DNA of 7,534 nt from Bacteroidota bacterium (GTDB lineage Bacteria; Bacteroidota; Bacteroidia; SpSt-205; S141-50), in contig WFXK01000325.1 of the NCBI GenBank assembly GCA_015490695.1, forward strand, positions 1 to 7,534, read 5' to 3'. Positions 6,307 to 7,534 of this stretch are shown here, one piece after another; positions within the stretch are counted from its first letter, which is position 1, and each line of letters begins with the position of its first letter. The notes under the pieces are model-generated. The model had not been told where the DNA came from. It saw only the letters and a list, made by a program, of their open reading frames with translations, and made no database searches. Made by a program: the position numbers and the translations under genes.

Positions 6307-7534
6307 TTAGTTTTTTACCGTTATAACGACCTCTTTTTTCTCTTTGTCGTAGTCAATTAGTAATGTAGCGCCTTCTTCCACGTCGTTGTCTAAAAGGAAG
6401 TCAGCGATTTTATCTTCCACGTATTTTTGGACTGCTCTATTGAGGGGGCGGGCACCAAATTGCGGGTCATACCCCTTCTCTGCTAAAAAGTTTTTCATTG
6501 CTTCGGTAACCTCCATATTGTAGCCGATCTCTTTTACGCGCTTACTTAGCCTACCTAAGGCTAAGTCTACAATCTGTAAAATATCTTCTTTGGTTAAGTC
6601 GTTAAAGATGATAATATCGTCTATTCTATTCAAGAATTCTGGTCGGAAGACTCTTCTAAGGGCGTTTAATAAGCGGCTTTCTATGATTTCTTTGCTTGCC
6701 GCTTGTTTTGCTTTAGTAGAGAACCCAACACCTGTACCTAATTCTTTTACTTCTTTTGCTCCAACATTGGACGTCATGATGATGATGGTGTTTCTGAAAT
6801 CTACTCTTCTTCCTAAGCCGTCGGTTAGGATACCGTCGTCTAAGACTTGCAGTAATAGGTTAAAGACGTCGGGGTGGGCTTTTTCTATTTCATCTAAGAG
6901 GATGACGCTATAGGGGCGGCGACGAACTTTTTCCGTTAATTGTCCTCCTTCTTCATAGCCAACATAACCTGGTGGTGCGCCAATCAAACGGCTGATGGAG
7001 AACTTCTCCATGTACTCGCTCATGTCTACTCGGATAAGCGCATCTTCCGTGTCAAATAAGTATTCTGCTAAAGCTTTGGCTAATTCGGTTTTTCCAACCC
7101 CTGTAGAGCCTAAGAAGATGAAGGAAGCGATAGGACGGGTAGGGTCTTTTAATCCTAAGCGGGAGCGCCGTATCGCCTTCGCTACCTTCTCTATCGCCTC
7201 ATCTTGACCTATAATGCGCTTTTTAAGCTCTTTCTCAATGTGTTTTAATCGCTCTTTTTCCCCTTGTGCCACTTTTTGAACAGGAATTCCCGTCATAATT
7301 GCTACAACCTCTGCAACATCTTGCTCTGTAACAGGGAACCGTTTCGTTTCCAATTCTGCTTCCCATTGCGCTTGCGCTTGCTCTAATTGAACTCTTAATT
7401 TCCGTTCTAAGTCTCTTGCTTTTGCTGCTTCTTCAAAGTTTTGTCTTGCAACATGCTCTTGTTTAATGCGGTCTATTTCTTCTAATTCTTTTTCTAATTT
7501 TTTAATCTCTGGTGGTACAACGATATTTCTTAAA
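6307..7534 (-). CDS. clpC: ATP-dependent Clp protease ATP-binding subunit ClpC, C-terminal half (cut by window end)
   Basis: An AAA+ unfoldase that feeds proteins to the ClpP peptidase. The last 408 residues are visible; the N-domain and first ATPase domain lie outside the window. The frame continues upstream of 7353 to the edge, so the TTG at 7353 is an internal leucine. Near visible residues 32-46 is a UVR-type helix (FEEAAKARDLERKL) in a coiled middle region, a mark of ClpC. The second ATPase domain has Walker A GSTGVGKT (about 142-149), pore loop GYVG (189-192), Walker B VILLDE (210-215), sensor 1 TSN (254-256), arginine finger region RPEFLNRID (298-306) and sensor 2 GAR (360-362). A VGF tripeptide (269-271) sits where ClpC and ClpA contact ClpP, which argues against ClpB. 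Walker A has Ser where Pro is usual. The stop is six bases before the reductase start. Confidence 0.94.
   Translation of the reverse strand, partial: LRNIVVPPEIKKLEKELEEIDRIKQEHVARQNFEEAAKARDLERKLRVQLEQAQAQWEAELETKRFPVTEQDVAEVVAIMTGIPVQKVAQGEKERLKHIEKELKKRIIGQDEAIEKVAKAIRRSRLGLKDPTRPIASFIFLGSTGVGKTELAKALAEYLFDTEDALIRVDMSEYMEKFSISRLIGAPPGYVGYEEGGQLTEKVRRRPYSVILLDEIEKAHPDVFNLLLQVLDDGILTDGLGRRVDFRNTIIIMTSNVGAKEVKELGTGVGFSTKAKQAASKEIIESRLLNALRRVFRPEFLNRIDDIIIFNDLTKEDILQIVDLALGRLSKRVKEIGYNMEVTEAMKNFLAEKGYDPQFGARPLNRAVQKYVEDKIADFLLDNDVEEGATLLIDYDKEKKEVVITVKN

Noticed and set aside
6590..6913. Plus-strand open frame of 107 codons
   Set aside because: It is antisense to the conserved second ATPase domain of ClpC and shows no domain or signal of its own.
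6995..7207. Plus-strand open frame of 70 codons
   Set aside because: It is antisense to the ClpC Walker A region, and its composition mirrors that gene.
7351..7353. TTG at 7353 as the start of a short Clp-like gene
   Set aside because: The frame stays open to the window edge and encodes the UVR-type helix expected in ClpC, so this TTG is an internal leucine codon.

Overview
The window is a solid run of eight genes, all on the minus strand, read from high to low coordinates. Both ends are cut: a ClpC-type AAA+ chaperone enters at the high end without its N-terminal half, and a type I restriction specificity gene (hsdS) leaves at the low end after 157 codons. In transcription order the genes are clpC (C-terminal half), an RmlD-type NAD(P)-dependent sugar reductase, a small four-helix membrane protein, a family 2 glycosyltransferase, a receiver-GAF-SpoIIE phosphatase, menG/ubiE, porT, purN and the hsdS start (eight complete or partial genes plus the cut clpC, nine in all).

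The source is most likely a member of the Bacteroidota. The best marker is PorT, an outer-membrane barrel of the type IX secretion system, which is found only in that phylum. Other support comes from its position directly after the menaquinone methyltransferase gene, a ClpC of the Bacteroidota type, and start sites that almost all lack a Shine-Dalgarno sequence. GC content is about 40-48% in the lines I counted by hand. I cannot name the order with confidence; the phosphatase and glycosyltransferase look Cytophagales-like.

Packing is extreme. No intergenic stretch exceeds 12 bases, and six of the eight junctions overlap, by 1, 4, 4, 10, 22 and 37 bases. I see no promoter of convincing quality, terminator hairpin, RNA gene, CRISPR array or insertion sequence inside the window. 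One long transcript with translational coupling is the simplest reading, although the functions are mixed: proteolysis, surface glycan or lipid-linked sugar work (reductase, membrane protein, glycosyltransferase), signalling (phosphatase), respiratory quinone synthesis (MenG), protein secretion (PorT), purine synthesis (PurN) and DNA restriction (HsdS).

The most interesting part is the low end. A restriction specificity gene begins inside the last bases of purN with an ATGA stop/start overlap. It has no hsdM or hsdR upstream, and its base composition falls to about 31% GC across the target-recognition domain. Three other points deserve attention: the degenerate receiver domain on the phosphatase, the 37-base overlap that supplies the tail of the glycosyltransferase, and substitutions at usually conserved positions in MenG and PurN. 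I found no clearly new multi-gene system.
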